A stretch of DNA of 52,560 nucleotides. Origin: Bacteroidales bacterium. GTDB lineage: Bacteria; Bacteroidota; Bacteroidia; Bacteroidales; 4484-276. The translations under genes were made by a program, and so were the position numbers. How positions within the stretch are numbered: the stretch's first letter is position 1; each line of letters begins with the position of its first letter. Location of the stretch: the NCBI GenBank assembly GCA_014860585.1, contig JACZJL010000153.1, positions 1 to 52,560 on the forward strand, read 5' to 3'. The notes under the pieces are model-generated. The model was not told where the DNA came from and searched no databases. It saw only the letters and a program-made list of their open reading frames with translations. Shown piece after piece: positions 19,143-28,114 of the stretch.

Positions 19143-19258
19143 CCAAAATAAACACTCATTTATCCTGTAAATACAAAAATTAAGTCATTGAATAAAAGCA
19201 TGTTATTGTAAATTCCATTTAATGAATTTGAATTACCCCGGAAAATCTGAAAAAAAAG

Positions 19259-19287
19259 TTGTTTGATTCAAATACTTTATACATTTG
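19259..19287 (+). promoter_or_regulatory. Promoter for the CARDB T9SS gene
   Basis: TTG (19259-19261) and TACATTTG (19280-19287) are 18 bases apart, matching the Bacteroidota consensus. The ATG is 42 bases downstream. Confidence 0.6.
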
Positions 19288-19329
19288 CGGTACACAATGA
19301 ACAGATTTATTCACTAAAAAACACAGATT

Positions 19330-22281
19330 ATGAAGAGAAATGTACTTGTTCTTATTGGGCTTTTCGCATTCGCTGTTATGGTCTCAGCCCAGGACCAAAT
19401 TAGTCCCTCTTATGTTGGGACAGGTGTCTATCACGGCTTGTCAAAGCCTCTGAGCGAACTTCCTGCATTAACTGCGGAGGAATTCGATAAAATGGATTTG
19501 GACGCATTTAAACCGCGAAATGAAAAGTTGCGGGTGCGTGAGTATCCGTATGCTGCAACTGCCTTACCCAAAGGAAACGACCCGGTTTGGCAAAAATATT
19601 TTGGCAACATACCGGCGCCCAAAGCGCCTATTGCAGTCTGGGATGGGCAAACATCGCCTTATTACCCCCCGGACGCCAATGGAACCGCTGGACCAAACCA
19701 TTACATGCAAACCATCAATGTTGTGTATGCAATCTACTCAAAAACCGGAACGCTGGTTGCCGGGCCAACCAATCTCAACCTCTTGTTCAGTGGGGTGACG
19801 GGTTCGACTTGTAACGATGGTGATCCAATCGTACTCTATGACGAACAGGCAGACCGCTGGTTGGTTGTGGAGTTTTCGATTTGCGGAACCAATGATTACA
19901 TGCTCGTTGCCGTTTCCCAATCTAATGATCCCACAGGTGCATGGCACAGGTATTCGTTTGATGTGGACGATATGCCCGATTATGAAAAAATTGGGATTTG
20001 GCAGGATGGCTACTACATGGGAACCAATACAACAGGAACCAATAAAAAGGATATTTACGTGATGGAAAGGTCCAAAATGCTGAACGGGCAGACCGCTCAA
20101 ATGGTTGGTTTTGATAATCCCTGGCGGCCAACTACCATTGACGGTTTTATGTGTGTGCCCCCGGCTGACAACGACGGTACTTTTGCTCCCACAGGCAGTC
20201 CCGGGCTTTTCATTACTATTAATGATGACGCTATTGCAGGTGGCAGCGATCAGTTATGGATTTATGAACTGGCCGTAAACTGGACTTCACCTACAACATC
20301 AACTTTCTCAAGAGTTCAACAACTCAATGTTCCTGCATTCGACAGCAACTTTGGCGCAAACTGGGACAACATCAAACAACCCGGCACAACCCGCGAACTG
20401 GATGCCATCCCACAGGTGGTGATGAATGCTCCGCAATACCGCAATTTTGGCACCTACCAAACCTTGGTCTGCTGCCATACTGTGGATGTAAACAACACTG
20501 ACCTTGCCGGTATCCGTTGGTATGAGCTGAGAAAAACAACGGGTACCTGGTCAATTCGCCAGTCCGGCACTTACTCGCCCGATGCGCACTCACGCTGGAT
20601 GGGGAGTATCCGGTTGAACGGACAAAACGAAATCGGTCTTGGTTATTCGATTTCAAGCACCACAGTGTATCCCGGAATCCGATACACCGGTCAGACTTCA
20701 GCGGCTTACAACGCCGCAACCGGGGTTCTTGATCTTGCAGAACAAACAGTCGTCACCGGCGCCTATTCACAAACCTCTTACAACCGTTGGGGTGATTATG
20801 CTGGATTAAGTGTTGACCCTGCTGACGATAAGACATTCTGGTTCATAACTCAATATGTTGGCCCTTCACAGGCACGCAGAACAAAAGTATTCTCCTTCCA
20901 GGTTGGCGCAGCTCCGTCACAGCCAGACCTTGTAACCCAAAGCCAGGCTGCCAGCCCAACTTCGGTGCAGGATGGACAAACGTTGACCGCTTCGTGCACA
21001 GTGCTCAACCAGGGTGCAGCCGGCGCAGGTGCTTCAAATCTCAAGTATTACCTCTCCACCGACAACACCTATGGAACCGGCGACATTCTGTTAGCAACCG
21101 ACGCGGTTGCTTCACTGGCGGCCAGTGCAAGTGCTAACGTTAGTGAAGTCGTTACCATTCCTGCTGCAACAGCTCCCGGCACATACTACATCTTGTTTTT
21201 CGCAGATGCTGACGGACAGGTAGCCGAAGTAAACGAAAACAACAATGTGGGAAGCGTTCAGATTTCAGTGACATCTTCTGCTGGTCCTCCGGATCTTACC
21301 GTGCAAAGCCCTGCAGCCAGTCCTACCTCTGTAAGTAATGGTGGAACCACCACTGCTTCATGCAGTGTTAAAAACATTGGAACAGGTCCATCCGGCGCAT
21401 CTAACCTCAAATATTATCTTTCGGCTGATGTAACCTATGGAACCGGAGATGTTTACCTGGCTACCGATGCTGTTGGCGCCCTCGCAGCCAATGCAACTGC
21501 TTCAGTGAGTGAAGTGGTTACTATCCCCTCATCTACTGCCGCAGGTACCTGGTATATCCTTTTTGTTGCCGATGCCGATAACCAGGTGGCTGAATCAAGT
21601 GAGACAAATAATGTTGGATATGTTTCCATTACGGTAACTGCTCCCCAGGGATGCAACAGCACTGTTCAATATCCAAGCACAACCTTATCCCCAACCACAA
21701 GGTGGAAATCACAGAAAAGTATTTATGCAGGGGAATTTACAGCCTTTAATGTTGTCGCCGGCAGGGTTTATCACTTCTCTTACTGCTCAACAGATGGAGC
21801 AAAAGCAACCTATGACTCTGAGCTGACCCTCCGCAATTTTACTACCAATGCATTTATCGCCTACTCCGATGACTATTGCGGCGATGATGCAAAAATCATC
21901 TGGACTGCAACATTCACCGGTAAGGTAAAATTGGTTACAACGGTTTATGGCTGCGGTACAAACTCGATCAGTTCAACACTTAGATATAAGTACACAACTT
22001 CCAAAGCAGCTGAAGAACTTGAACCTGCTGAGGAGGATGAATACAGCGTGTATCCTAACCCTTCATCAGGGATAATCTATGTTGAAGCAAGCAGCGGTTT
22101 TGAAAACGTTGAACAAATTTCCGTTTATGACATCAATGGTAAATTGGTAAGGAAAATTGATCTGCCATCAAAGCCAGACAACGTTTATGGAATTGACCTT
22201 GGAGAACATCCAGCAGGTCTTTACCTGATTAAAATTTCCGGAGAGAAACCACAGGAATTAAAGGTCATGCTGACCAAATAG
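19330..22281 (+). CDS. Secreted beta-propeller-like/CARDB protein with T9SS sorting domain
   Basis: This 983-residue protein has a signal peptide ending near residue 20 (VMVSAQ). Residues about 85-525 form a large region rich in Trp/Asp/Gly turns (WDGQTSPYYPPDANG, DEQADRWLVVEFS, YNRWGDYAGLSVDP) that looks like a sialidase-type beta-propeller; no catalytic set could be assigned. Two CARDB domains follow (about 533-650 and 655-770), each with SNLKYYLS, YGTGD and ENNNVG-like landmarks. A PPC-like beta domain (about 775-890) and a type A T9SS sorting domain (YPNPSSGIIYVE, GLYLIKI) end the protein. Family knowledge: CARDB domains are adhesion-like beta-sandwiches of bacterial surface proteins. Substrate is unknown. 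It is monocistronic, between its own promoter and a terminator. Confidence 0.9.
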   Translation: MKRNVLVLIGLFAFAVMVSAQDQISPSYVGTGVYHGLSKPLSELPALTAEEFDKMDLDAFKPRNEKLRVREYPYAATALPKGNDPVWQKYFGNIPAPKAPIAVWDGQTSPYYPPDANGTAGPNHYMQTINVVYAIYSKTGTLVAGPTNLNLLFSGVTGSTCNDGDPIVLYDEQADRWLVVEFSICGTNDYMLVAVSQSNDPTGAWHRYSFDVDDMPDYEKIGIWQDGYYMGTNTTGTNKKDIYVMERSKMLNGQTAQMVGFDNPWRPTTIDGFMCVPPADNDGTFAPTGSPGLFITINDDAIAGGSDQLWIYELAVNWTSPTTSTFSRVQQLNVPAFDSNFGANWDNIKQPGTTRELDAIPQVVMNAPQYRNFGTYQTLVCCHTVDVNNTDLAGIRWYELRKTTGTWSIRQSGTYSPDAHSRWMGSIRLNGQNEIGLGYSISSTTVYPGIRYTGQTSAAYNAATGVLDLAEQTVVTGAYSQTSYNRWGDYAGLSVDPADDKTFWFITQYVGPSQARRTKVFSFQVGAAPSQPDLVTQSQAASPTSVQDGQTLTASCTVLNQGAAGAGASNLKYYLSTDNTYGTGDILLATDAVASLAASASANVSEVVTIPAATAPGTYYILFFADADGQVAEVNENNNVGSVQISVTSSAGPPDLTVQSPAASPTSVSNGGTTTASCSVKNIGTGPSGASNLKYYLSADVTYGTGDVYLATDAVGALAANATASVSEVVTIPSSTAAGTWYILFVADADNQVAESSETNNVGYVSITVTAPQGCNSTVQYPSTTLSPTTRWKSQKSIYAGEFTAFNVVAGRVYHFSYCSTDGAKATYDSELTLRNFTTNAFIAYSDDYCGDDAKIIWTATFTGKVKLVTTVYGCGTNSISSTLRYKYTTSKAAEELEPAEEDEYSVYPNPSSGIIYVEASSGFENVEQISVYDINGKLVRKIDLPSKPDNVYGIDLGEHPAGLYLIKISGEKPQELKVMLTK

Positions 22282-22303
22282 CCAAATTTAATATTCATTT
22301 CAG

Positions 22304-22338
22304 AAGCCGTTTCAAGCAATTGGAACGGCTTTCTTTTT
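22304..22338 (+). terminator. Terminator of the CARDB gene
   Basis: A 12-bp stem (AAGCCGTTTCAA / TTGGAACGGCTT, one wobble pair) is followed by a T-rich tail, 22 bases after the stop. Confidence 0.85.
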
Positions 22339-22499
22339 ACTGCCATATCCCTATTGCGGTAAAAAGTCCATTAATGAGAATATACAATGAGTTCAGCTTA
22401 ACGAGAATTGCCTGGAACAAAAATTTATGTCAATAAAAACTACTGTTGCTTATGATTTTGAAGCTGTTTCGAAATAAAAGTTTGCGCTGTTGATTGAAT

Positions 22500-25400
22500 C
22501 TATTGAATCAATATCTTCCTGCTCCCGGTTTTCCCATCCGCTGTAATCTTCATCAAATACATTCCTCCTGGCAGGCCTTTTAACTCCAACATTTGGGTTT
22601 GAGAAATTGTTTTGAAAATTTGGGTCTTTACCAGGCGACCGTTTATATCGCTAAGTTCAATGCAAACGTGTTGAAATTCAGTTTTGAAGTCCAGATAAAG
22701 AGTTTCGCCTGTCGGGTTAGGATAAGCTACCATGAAAATTTCGGTAAGATTGTTATCATCAACTGACGAAGAAGCGATGGAATCGCCGAGGTGCACAAAT
22801 AATCCTCCCCTGGAAGAAGTTGTGTACAGCTCATGTTCGCCTTCTATTATCCTGTTGGTAAAATTACCACCTGCGAAAAGATTATCAGGTTCAAAAACAG
22901 CCATGCCATAAAAGTGGTTGCCCGACATTGTGCTTTCGATAATTTTTACCCAGTCGAGTTCACCGTTGTTGTCGTATCTGACGACATACATATCTCTTGG
23001 TCCGGTTGGAATATATTGCCAATCTCCAAAATGAATTGTATCAACAATATCGCCCATACAGTAGAAATTTCCCTGGTGATCAATTTCCGCTTCACAATAA
23101 TTATTTCCCCATCGGTGTATTTGTATTGAATTGGCCCAAAGCACGTTTCCGTTGCCGTCAATTTTTGCAGTGTAAGGGCTGTAACGGTTGTAGGGGGTTT
23201 CCAGCACGATGTCATCAAAATGGGCTGATTCCCCATGTGTTCCCGTAAGGTATAAATTCCCATCTTCATCAGTTACCGAAGCAGTTGGCCAGCAATAAAA
23301 CCCTCCATAGTTGGAAGGACTGTAACCGAATGATTTTGCCCAGAGGTAATTCCCCTGTTCGTCGAACTTCGCCGCTATTGAGCGTCCGTCATTTGGTGTT
23401 AATACCAGGTTATCGTTTCCGTCATTGAAAAAGATGGTATCACCGGCAGGTTCCAAAGTAAGAAAATACCCGCCTGATTGAATGGTAGCAATGCCAAGCG
23501 AGTAGAAAAACACATCGGTTTCGATTTGACTGGCAGAGATAAAGTTACCGTTAATATCATATTTCATTAACAAAGCGTCGCCGTCCTGATAGGCGGTAAA
23601 AGATATCCCTTCAATTTCTATAGTCCCAAAAAAGTCAAAAATGTAATAAACATTTCCCGATGCATCAGCATCAACCGACTTTATGGTTATTCCGTCGTAG
23701 GGCAATTCTTTTGCCCACTTAAATTCTCCATCAGTTGTATAAAAAGCTAAAAAAGAGCTCCCAAAAGGATTAATAAATTCAAGGTTGCCAATTTTAAGCG
23801 TATCCTTAAACTCGCCATGCAAAAATAATCTTTGGTGTGTCTTATCCAGTTTCAGCGTTGTTTCAGTAAAGTTCCACCATGAAATTCCACCCTCCATTTC
23901 ATCAATCCACAGGACATCCCCATTGGGTTTCTGGCCTGAAAGGACCATCGTTTCTTTTGTAGTATTTAAATCCAGACCAAAAAAATCGGTATGGCCGAAA
24001 ACATTGCTTAAACTATAAATAACAGCCTGGTCATCTATTTCCAGACCTGTAAGTTGCGCCGTTCCGGAGTTTCCGTTGCTTATATCCATATTCAAAAGAC
24101 TACCGGAATACTCATACTTTGCAAGAAACGCATCCAATCCTGTGGTTCCGGTCTGTAGGATTTTATTTTCTGGTAACACTGCCAGGCAAGAGGTTTGATG
24201 GTTTGCAGCAAAAGCACTTTGTGCATTTCCTAAACTGCTGTAAATGGCAATATAATTCCCGTCCAAACCATCAGGATTTTCCAGTACAATATCGTCAAAC
24301 GTTGCGTTAGAACCAGCCATTCCGCCTGAAATACATAGCCGGTCATCAGGCAGAAGTGTAAAGCCATAGAGGGAATTGTGGGTGTTAATTGTTGCTTTTG
24401 CCCAGAGAACATCGCCAGAGCTATTCAATTTTACCATGAATGCATCAGTTGATCCCGAACTAAGCGAAAAGCCACCAAACTCCACATGGTTTCTGAAGTA
24501 GCCGGCCATATAAACATCGCCATCCACACCAACCTCAATAAAGGGCGTGTAACTGTCACCCCATGTAACTTGCTCGTGCTCACCCATCACAACCCATTCG
24601 TACTCCCCATCAAGATTCGCCCGTGCAACAAAAGCATCTGCATAAACATTCGGGTCGAGAAGGATGCCACCCAGGTAGGCCTCACTATATGCTGAACCCG
24701 CTACATAAATTTGGTCGCCAAATACTGCCAGATCGTTGAAGGCAATGTTATGCTCCTGCCACCAAATCAAAATTCCTTCATGGTTGAATTTGACTAAAAA
24801 TGATGGGCTCCAGTAACTAAAAGTACCGCTTGTTGAACCGGTTATATAAATATTCTGATTTCCGTCAATCGCCAGCGCCAGCCCTTTGTACGGCAAACCC
24901 GAATTGGTATAGCTGAAGAGCATTTCGATTTCTCCGGATGGAGAAAGCTGTATTAGCAATGCATCTGAAAGGCCAATCAGGTAGACAGAAGATTCTCCCA
25001 TCGAAAAAACCGGGCCATCAAAATAACCTGTGACATAAATTTTATCGTTGGCAATGACAATATCGTTGGCATCTCCGGAATTAAACTCCCCGCAACTCCC
25101 TTGTTTTAACCAAAGTAAATTTCCGGAATCATCCAGTTTTGCAACAAACACATCGCGCTTCCCCACACTTTCCAGTATCGTGCCTGCAAATTCCATGATG
25201 CCAGAAAACCCGCCGGCAATGTAAATATTTCCGCTTTCATCAGCCACCGCCTTATTAATAATATCTTTCCCGGAGCCGTCAAATTTTTTCATCCATTCGG
25301 TTTCAGGAGCATCTCCGAAACCGTCAGCACTGCTATCTAAATTTTTGTAGCACAGAGTTTGCCCTGGTTCAATATCCGCATTTGAAAACAACTGAGATTT

Positions 25401-25511
25401 CAGGTCCCTGATCTTCCCCTGGTGTTCATTGATTAAGGGGGAATTTTGTGTAAATCCTAAAACTGTAAATAACAGTGAAACAACGGCCCATAGTGCAAAT
25501 GATTTTTTCAT
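22500..25511 (-). CDS. SBBP-repeat (beta-propeller-like) protein with T9SS sorting domain
   Basis: This 1003-residue protein starts with a signal peptide (MKKSFALWAVVSLLFTVLGF). It is built from about 13-15 repeats of roughly 60 residues with the pattern of SBBP (beta-propeller) repeats: a glycine-rich strand such as NIYIAGGFSG, then a DAFVARANLDGE or DAFMVKLNSSGD type segment, then a Trp. The C-terminus is a type A T9SS sorting domain (YPNPTGETLYLDF, GGMYLMKIT, SRKILIQ). It is probably an exported surface protein; no enzymatic motif was seen. It points towards the CARDB gene (convergent). No terminator with a T-run was found after its stop. Confidence 0.9.
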   Translation of the reverse strand: MKKSFALWAVVSLLFTVLGFTQNSPLINEHQGKIRDLKSQLFSNADIEPGQTLCYKNLDSSADGFGDAPETEWMKKFDGSGKDIINKAVADESGNIYIAGGFSGIMEFAGTILESVGKRDVFVAKLDDSGNLLWLKQGSCGEFNSGDANDIVIANDKIYVTGYFDGPVFSMGESSVYLIGLSDALLIQLSPSGEIEMLFSYTNSGLPYKGLALAIDGNQNIYITGSTSGTFSYWSPSFLVKFNHEGILIWWQEHNIAFNDLAVFGDQIYVAGSAYSEAYLGGILLDPNVYADAFVARANLDGEYEWVVMGEHEQVTWGDSYTPFIEVGVDGDVYMAGYFRNHVEFGGFSLSSGSTDAFMVKLNSSGDVLWAKATINTHNSLYGFTLLPDDRLCISGGMAGSNATFDDIVLENPDGLDGNYIAIYSSLGNAQSAFAANHQTSCLAVLPENKILQTGTTGLDAFLAKYEYSGSLLNMDISNGNSGTAQLTGLEIDDQAVIYSLSNVFGHTDFFGLDLNTTKETMVLSGQKPNGDVLWIDEMEGGISWWNFTETTLKLDKTHQRLFLHGEFKDTLKIGNLEFINPFGSSFLAFYTTDGEFKWAKELPYDGITIKSVDADASGNVYYIFDFFGTIEIEGISFTAYQDGDALLMKYDINGNFISASQIETDVFFYSLGIATIQSGGYFLTLEPAGDTIFFNDGNDNLVLTPNDGRSIAAKFDEQGNYLWAKSFGYSPSNYGGFYCWPTASVTDEDGNLYLTGTHGESAHFDDIVLETPYNRYSPYTAKIDGNGNVLWANSIQIHRWGNNYCEAEIDHQGNFYCMGDIVDTIHFGDWQYIPTGPRDMYVVRYDNNGELDWVKIIESTMSGNHFYGMAVFEPDNLFAGGNFTNRIIEGEHELYTTSSRGGLFVHLGDSIASSSVDDNNLTEIFMVAYPNPTGETLYLDFKTEFQHVCIELSDINGRLVKTQIFKTISQTQMLELKGLPGGMYLMKITADGKTGSRKILIQ

Positions 25512-25739
25512 AACTTGATTTTTGATTAGTAAAGAATAAGGTAAATGATTTCATTATGCAATAATACTAATAAAATTGTTGCATTTGTGCATTTTTTCTA
25601 TTGCCCATCTGGCTATTTCAATTTCAAGGGTTATGAAAAATACCGGAAAAAATATTGGTCTGACTCATTTTAACTAATCCATTATGACTATGCAACAGTT
25701 TAGTTCATCACTAAATCTTTAAGGTATGTTTTAGCCTTT

Positions 25740-25888
25740 TTCATTCATAAACTTAGTGCATCTTTGTGTTATTGAGCCTTTTGCCAAAGGCATCACTTGG
25801 TGAGTGGCAACTTTTTCTTTTTGCCACTCACAAAGTGATACCTGTCGCACAATCCACCAAGACTCTAAGAATCACAAAAATGAATGAA
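25740..25888. repeat. Palindromic element with strong central hairpin
   Basis: The core arms 25792-25810 and 25821-25839 are 19 bases with one mismatch around a 10-base loop. Outer sequences are also related in inverted order: TTCATTCAT at 25740-25748 against ATGAATGAA at 25880-25888, and partial matches between them. The shared centre suggests one element of about 149 bases, now partly decayed. Confidence 0.65.
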
Positions 25889-25973
25889 TTTTCCAGGTTA
25901 GAAATCAAGGACGATAACTTACAATTTTGTAAAATGAGTTCCATTTTGACAGATCAGATTTCATCTCTGTATG

Positions 25974-26017
25974 AAAAATTTAAAGCCGGGTAAATTCATC
26001 ATCTACCCGGCTTTAAA
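25974..26017 (-). terminator. Terminator of the DUF4397 gene
   Basis: Perfect 14-base arms (25979-25992 and 26004-26017) with an 11-base loop, followed on the minus strand by TTTTT. It lies 19 bases after the stop of the gene at 26036-27820. Confidence 0.85.
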
Positions 26018-26035
26018 TAAAAAGTTATCAACGAA

Positions 26036-27820
26036 TTATTTCTTCAAAAACTTCACCGTCTGTACTCCGTTTTCGGTGTGCAGGTTGATGAAGTAAACCC
26101 CGGTAGCCATGCCGGAGGTATTTACAGTGATGATGCTGGAGTTGATTTGGTCGAATGACTGAATTTTTTCACCCATCACATTGAAAATTTCCAGTTTTGA
26201 GGCATCCTGTAAAATTTCGATGTTCAACGAATTGGTTGCAGGATTGGGATAAACATTTATGCTCGCACCTTCAATAGTTTCTATTGAGCTTGTTCTTTGA
26301 AGAGGAACCAATGCGCCTCCGAGAGGCAGGGCGCCATACAGGCCAAAGTGCGGGCCGTCGCTGTTGGCAGCGATATCAAGGAAGCCGCTGGCAATGGCAG
26401 TGAAAGAAAAGCCGCCCAACTGGAAGGTAGCCAATGGCGCAGCATAGGTAGCTACTTCCTCATTTCCTGCTGCGTTGCGGACCTGGATCATATAATCGGC
26501 CACCGGAAGTTCAAGGTAGCCGGTAAACTCTCCATATGAAGCGCTTTCGACCAATTGTAGCGGATCTGCGGTGACTTCCCAGATTGAAACTTCCGGTGCA
26601 TCGGTAGAGCCGTGGAATACGATTACATCGGTATTTGCCGGATCGTTCGCAACGAGGCGGGCCATGTCGTAAACATAAATATCGAATGGCTCGATAGGAT
26701 CATAGCCACTGGCGCTGACAATTCCGCTGGCAATCAGAAGGTAATTCTTGTTTACTTCGAGCGTGTAGTTCTGTGACCAGATCGGATCGCTTGGATCTTC
26801 GCTGTCAGGTCCTTTGATGGCAATGGTAAACTCAACACCTGTAGGTGCGTCAATAAACGGAGAGGCAAAACGGAAAGGGAAGTCGTCCAGCAATTTGATA
26901 TCATCTAGCCAAACATCAACCACTGCTGCTGCAGCATCGGCGGAGTTGTGGATCACCTGTACTTTTGCCAGTTGTGACAGAGGCACCTTGAAGTCCACAC
27001 AGGCGCCAACATCGTTAAAATCTTTCCCTTCAGCATCCCAGTTTCCCTGGTTGAACACGCAATCCAAAGCAGTGACAACGGATCCTGGCTCGATACCGTA
27101 AAATTCTGCCGGAGTGAAGGTGATCATCCATGTATGATCGGGTGATAGTCCATTGAAAGGAATCACAAAGTCAACACAGTTGCCATTTTCATCAAAGGCT
27201 TTTCCTTCACCTGCTGACCAGGCGCCACCGTTGAAAACGCAGTTGATAGCAGTTACATTAGCGCCTTCCAATATTCCGTAGAACTCAGCAGGAACGAAAG
27301 TCATGCTCCACGTTCCATCTCCGTTGCTGGCGAGTTTGGGAGCGACACCGTTAGCTCCTGTTCCATCAAATGGTACCACATTCGACCAGGCTTCTCCATC
27401 AATGGTTACGCCTGAGTGCATCATTACCGAATCAGCAGTTAACAACGCGCCTTCCGGGCAAGACATGTTTGCATCCAATGTCAATGTAATTTCATCCCAG
27501 GCTGAAGCCACCGGTGGATCAATTGTTACGGCATAAGCAGGAGGTGTCCATTTTACCAGCTTAGGTTGTTGGCCATTCATACCTAACCCATCAAAAGTAA
27601 CCACTTTCGACCAGGCCTCACCATTAAGCGTCACTCCTGAGTGTATCATTACTGAGTCAGCGGTCAAAAGCGCTCCCTCAGGGCAAGTTTTTGTTACATC
27701 AAGATAAAGCGTGATCTCATCCCAGGCGGTAGCATTGGCCGGTTCGATTACAATGGCATTTTGCGCCATCAATCCTCCAAAGAGGAACATAACTAATGTT
27801 AAAAGTAATAGTTTTCTCAT
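26036..27820 (-). CDS. Secreted protein with carbohydrate-module-like repeats, DUF4397 and T9SS sorting domain
   Basis: This 594-residue protein starts at the ATG at 27820, where a classic signal peptide begins (MRKLLLLTLVMFLFGGLMAQ); the frame is open upstream to 27928 but that part covers the promoter and lacks signal-peptide character. Residues about 20-270 contain two copies of a half-domain with DEITL and MHSGVT, then two copies of another half-domain with FTPAEFYGI and CVFN. The two halves joined in order look like the starch-binding-like module of Bacteroidota amylases. A DUF4397 domain follows (about 290-490; VQVIHNSADAA, VIVFHGSTDAPEVS). A type A T9SS sorting domain ends it (YPNPATNSLNIEI, GVYFINLH). 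It is divergent from susC, suggesting a joint role in glycan binding (inference). Confidence 0.88.
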   Translation of the reverse strand: MRKLLLLTLVMFLFGGLMAQNAIVIEPANATAWDEITLYLDVTKTCPEGALLTADSVMIHSGVTLNGEAWSKVVTFDGLGMNGQQPKLVKWTPPAYAVTIDPPVASAWDEITLTLDANMSCPEGALLTADSVMMHSGVTIDGEAWSNVVPFDGTGANGVAPKLASNGDGTWSMTFVPAEFYGILEGANVTAINCVFNGGAWSAGEGKAFDENGNCVDFVIPFNGLSPDHTWMITFTPAEFYGIEPGSVVTALDCVFNQGNWDAEGKDFNDVGACVDFKVPLSQLAKVQVIHNSADAAAAVVDVWLDDIKLLDDFPFRFASPFIDAPTGVEFTIAIKGPDSEDPSDPIWSQNYTLEVNKNYLLIASGIVSASGYDPIEPFDIYVYDMARLVANDPANTDVIVFHGSTDAPEVSIWEVTADPLQLVESASYGEFTGYLELPVADYMIQVRNAAGNEEVATYAAPLATFQLGGFSFTAIASGFLDIAANSDGPHFGLYGALPLGGALVPLQRTSSIETIEGASINVYPNPATNSLNIEILQDASKLEIFNVMGEKIQSFDQINSSIITVNTSGMATGVYFINLHTENGVQTVKFLKK

Positions 27821-27874
27821 ACAAATAAAATTTAAATGATTAATAGAATGATAGTTAATGTTTAAACTTGATTG

Positions 27875-27905
27875 CAAATTTACATTTAAAATTAAAATTG
27901 CCCAA
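27875..27905 (-). promoter_or_regulatory. Promoter for the DUF4397 gene
   Basis: On the minus strand TTG (27905-27903) and TAAATTTG (27882-27875) are 20 bases apart. The ATG at 27820 is 54 bases downstream. Confidence 0.6.
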
Positions 27906-27938
27906 TATTCGTTTAAAAAAAATAACATTATTCTACTT

Positions 27939-27972
27939 GTTCAATTAATAATGAGCTCATTTTTAATTGAAC
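27939..27972. promoter_or_regulatory. 34-bp near-perfect palindrome, candidate operator for susC and the divergent gene
   Basis: Outer arms GTTCAATTAA (27939-27948) and TTAATTGAAC (27963-27972) share their centre with the inner palindrome ATGAGCTCAT (27951-27960). Only the pair 27949/27962 fails to match. There is no T-run. It lies between the two divergent promoters, and its right half recurs at 28086-28101. Confidence 0.65.
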
Positions 27973-28037
27973 CTGAGATGACTGTTTTTTGTTTTTGACT
28001 ACTGTTAATATACTGTAAACAGAACATTAAATTTTAT

Positions 28038-28045
28038 TACTTTCG
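28038..28045 (+). promoter_or_regulatory. Possible -7 box for susC
   Basis: TACTTTCG differs from TAnnTTTG at one base and is followed by CGC, as often in this phylum. No TTG was found at the right spacing upstream, so the promoter may depend on an activator. The ATG is 69 bases downstream. Confidence 0.4.
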
Positions 28046-28085
28046 CGCCAAATTTTCAGATGAACTATTTAGTGAATTAATTATA

Positions 28086-28101
28086 CTCATTTTTAAATGA
28101 A
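28086..28101 (+). promoter_or_regulatory. Half-site copy of the 34-bp palindrome
   Basis: CTCATTTTTAAATGAA matches 15 of 16 bases of the right half of the palindrome (27956-27971). It sits in the susC leader, 13 bases before the ATG and 130 bases from its counterpart. Confidence 0.45.
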
Positions 28102-28114
28102 ATAACTTAAAACT

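Larger units (their letters stand above)
25512..26035. other. Intergenic region with a decayed palindromic element
   Basis: These 524 bases separate two minus-strand T9SS genes. They hold the inverted-repeat element centred at 25815 (25740-25888) and the terminator at 25974-26017. A possible 37-codon frame (25880-25993) runs into the terminator stem and has no support. No clear promoter for the gene at 22500-25511 was found. Confidence 0.6.

Noticed and set aside
25766-25993. 75-codon frame between two T9SS genes
   Set aside because: It starts inside the palindromic element and ends in the terminator of the DUF4397 gene; its composition is unlike a protein and no promoter is present.
27821-27928. 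Longer N-terminus for the DUF4397 protein
   Set aside because: It covers the promoter at 27875-27905 and would bury the signal peptide 36 residues inside.
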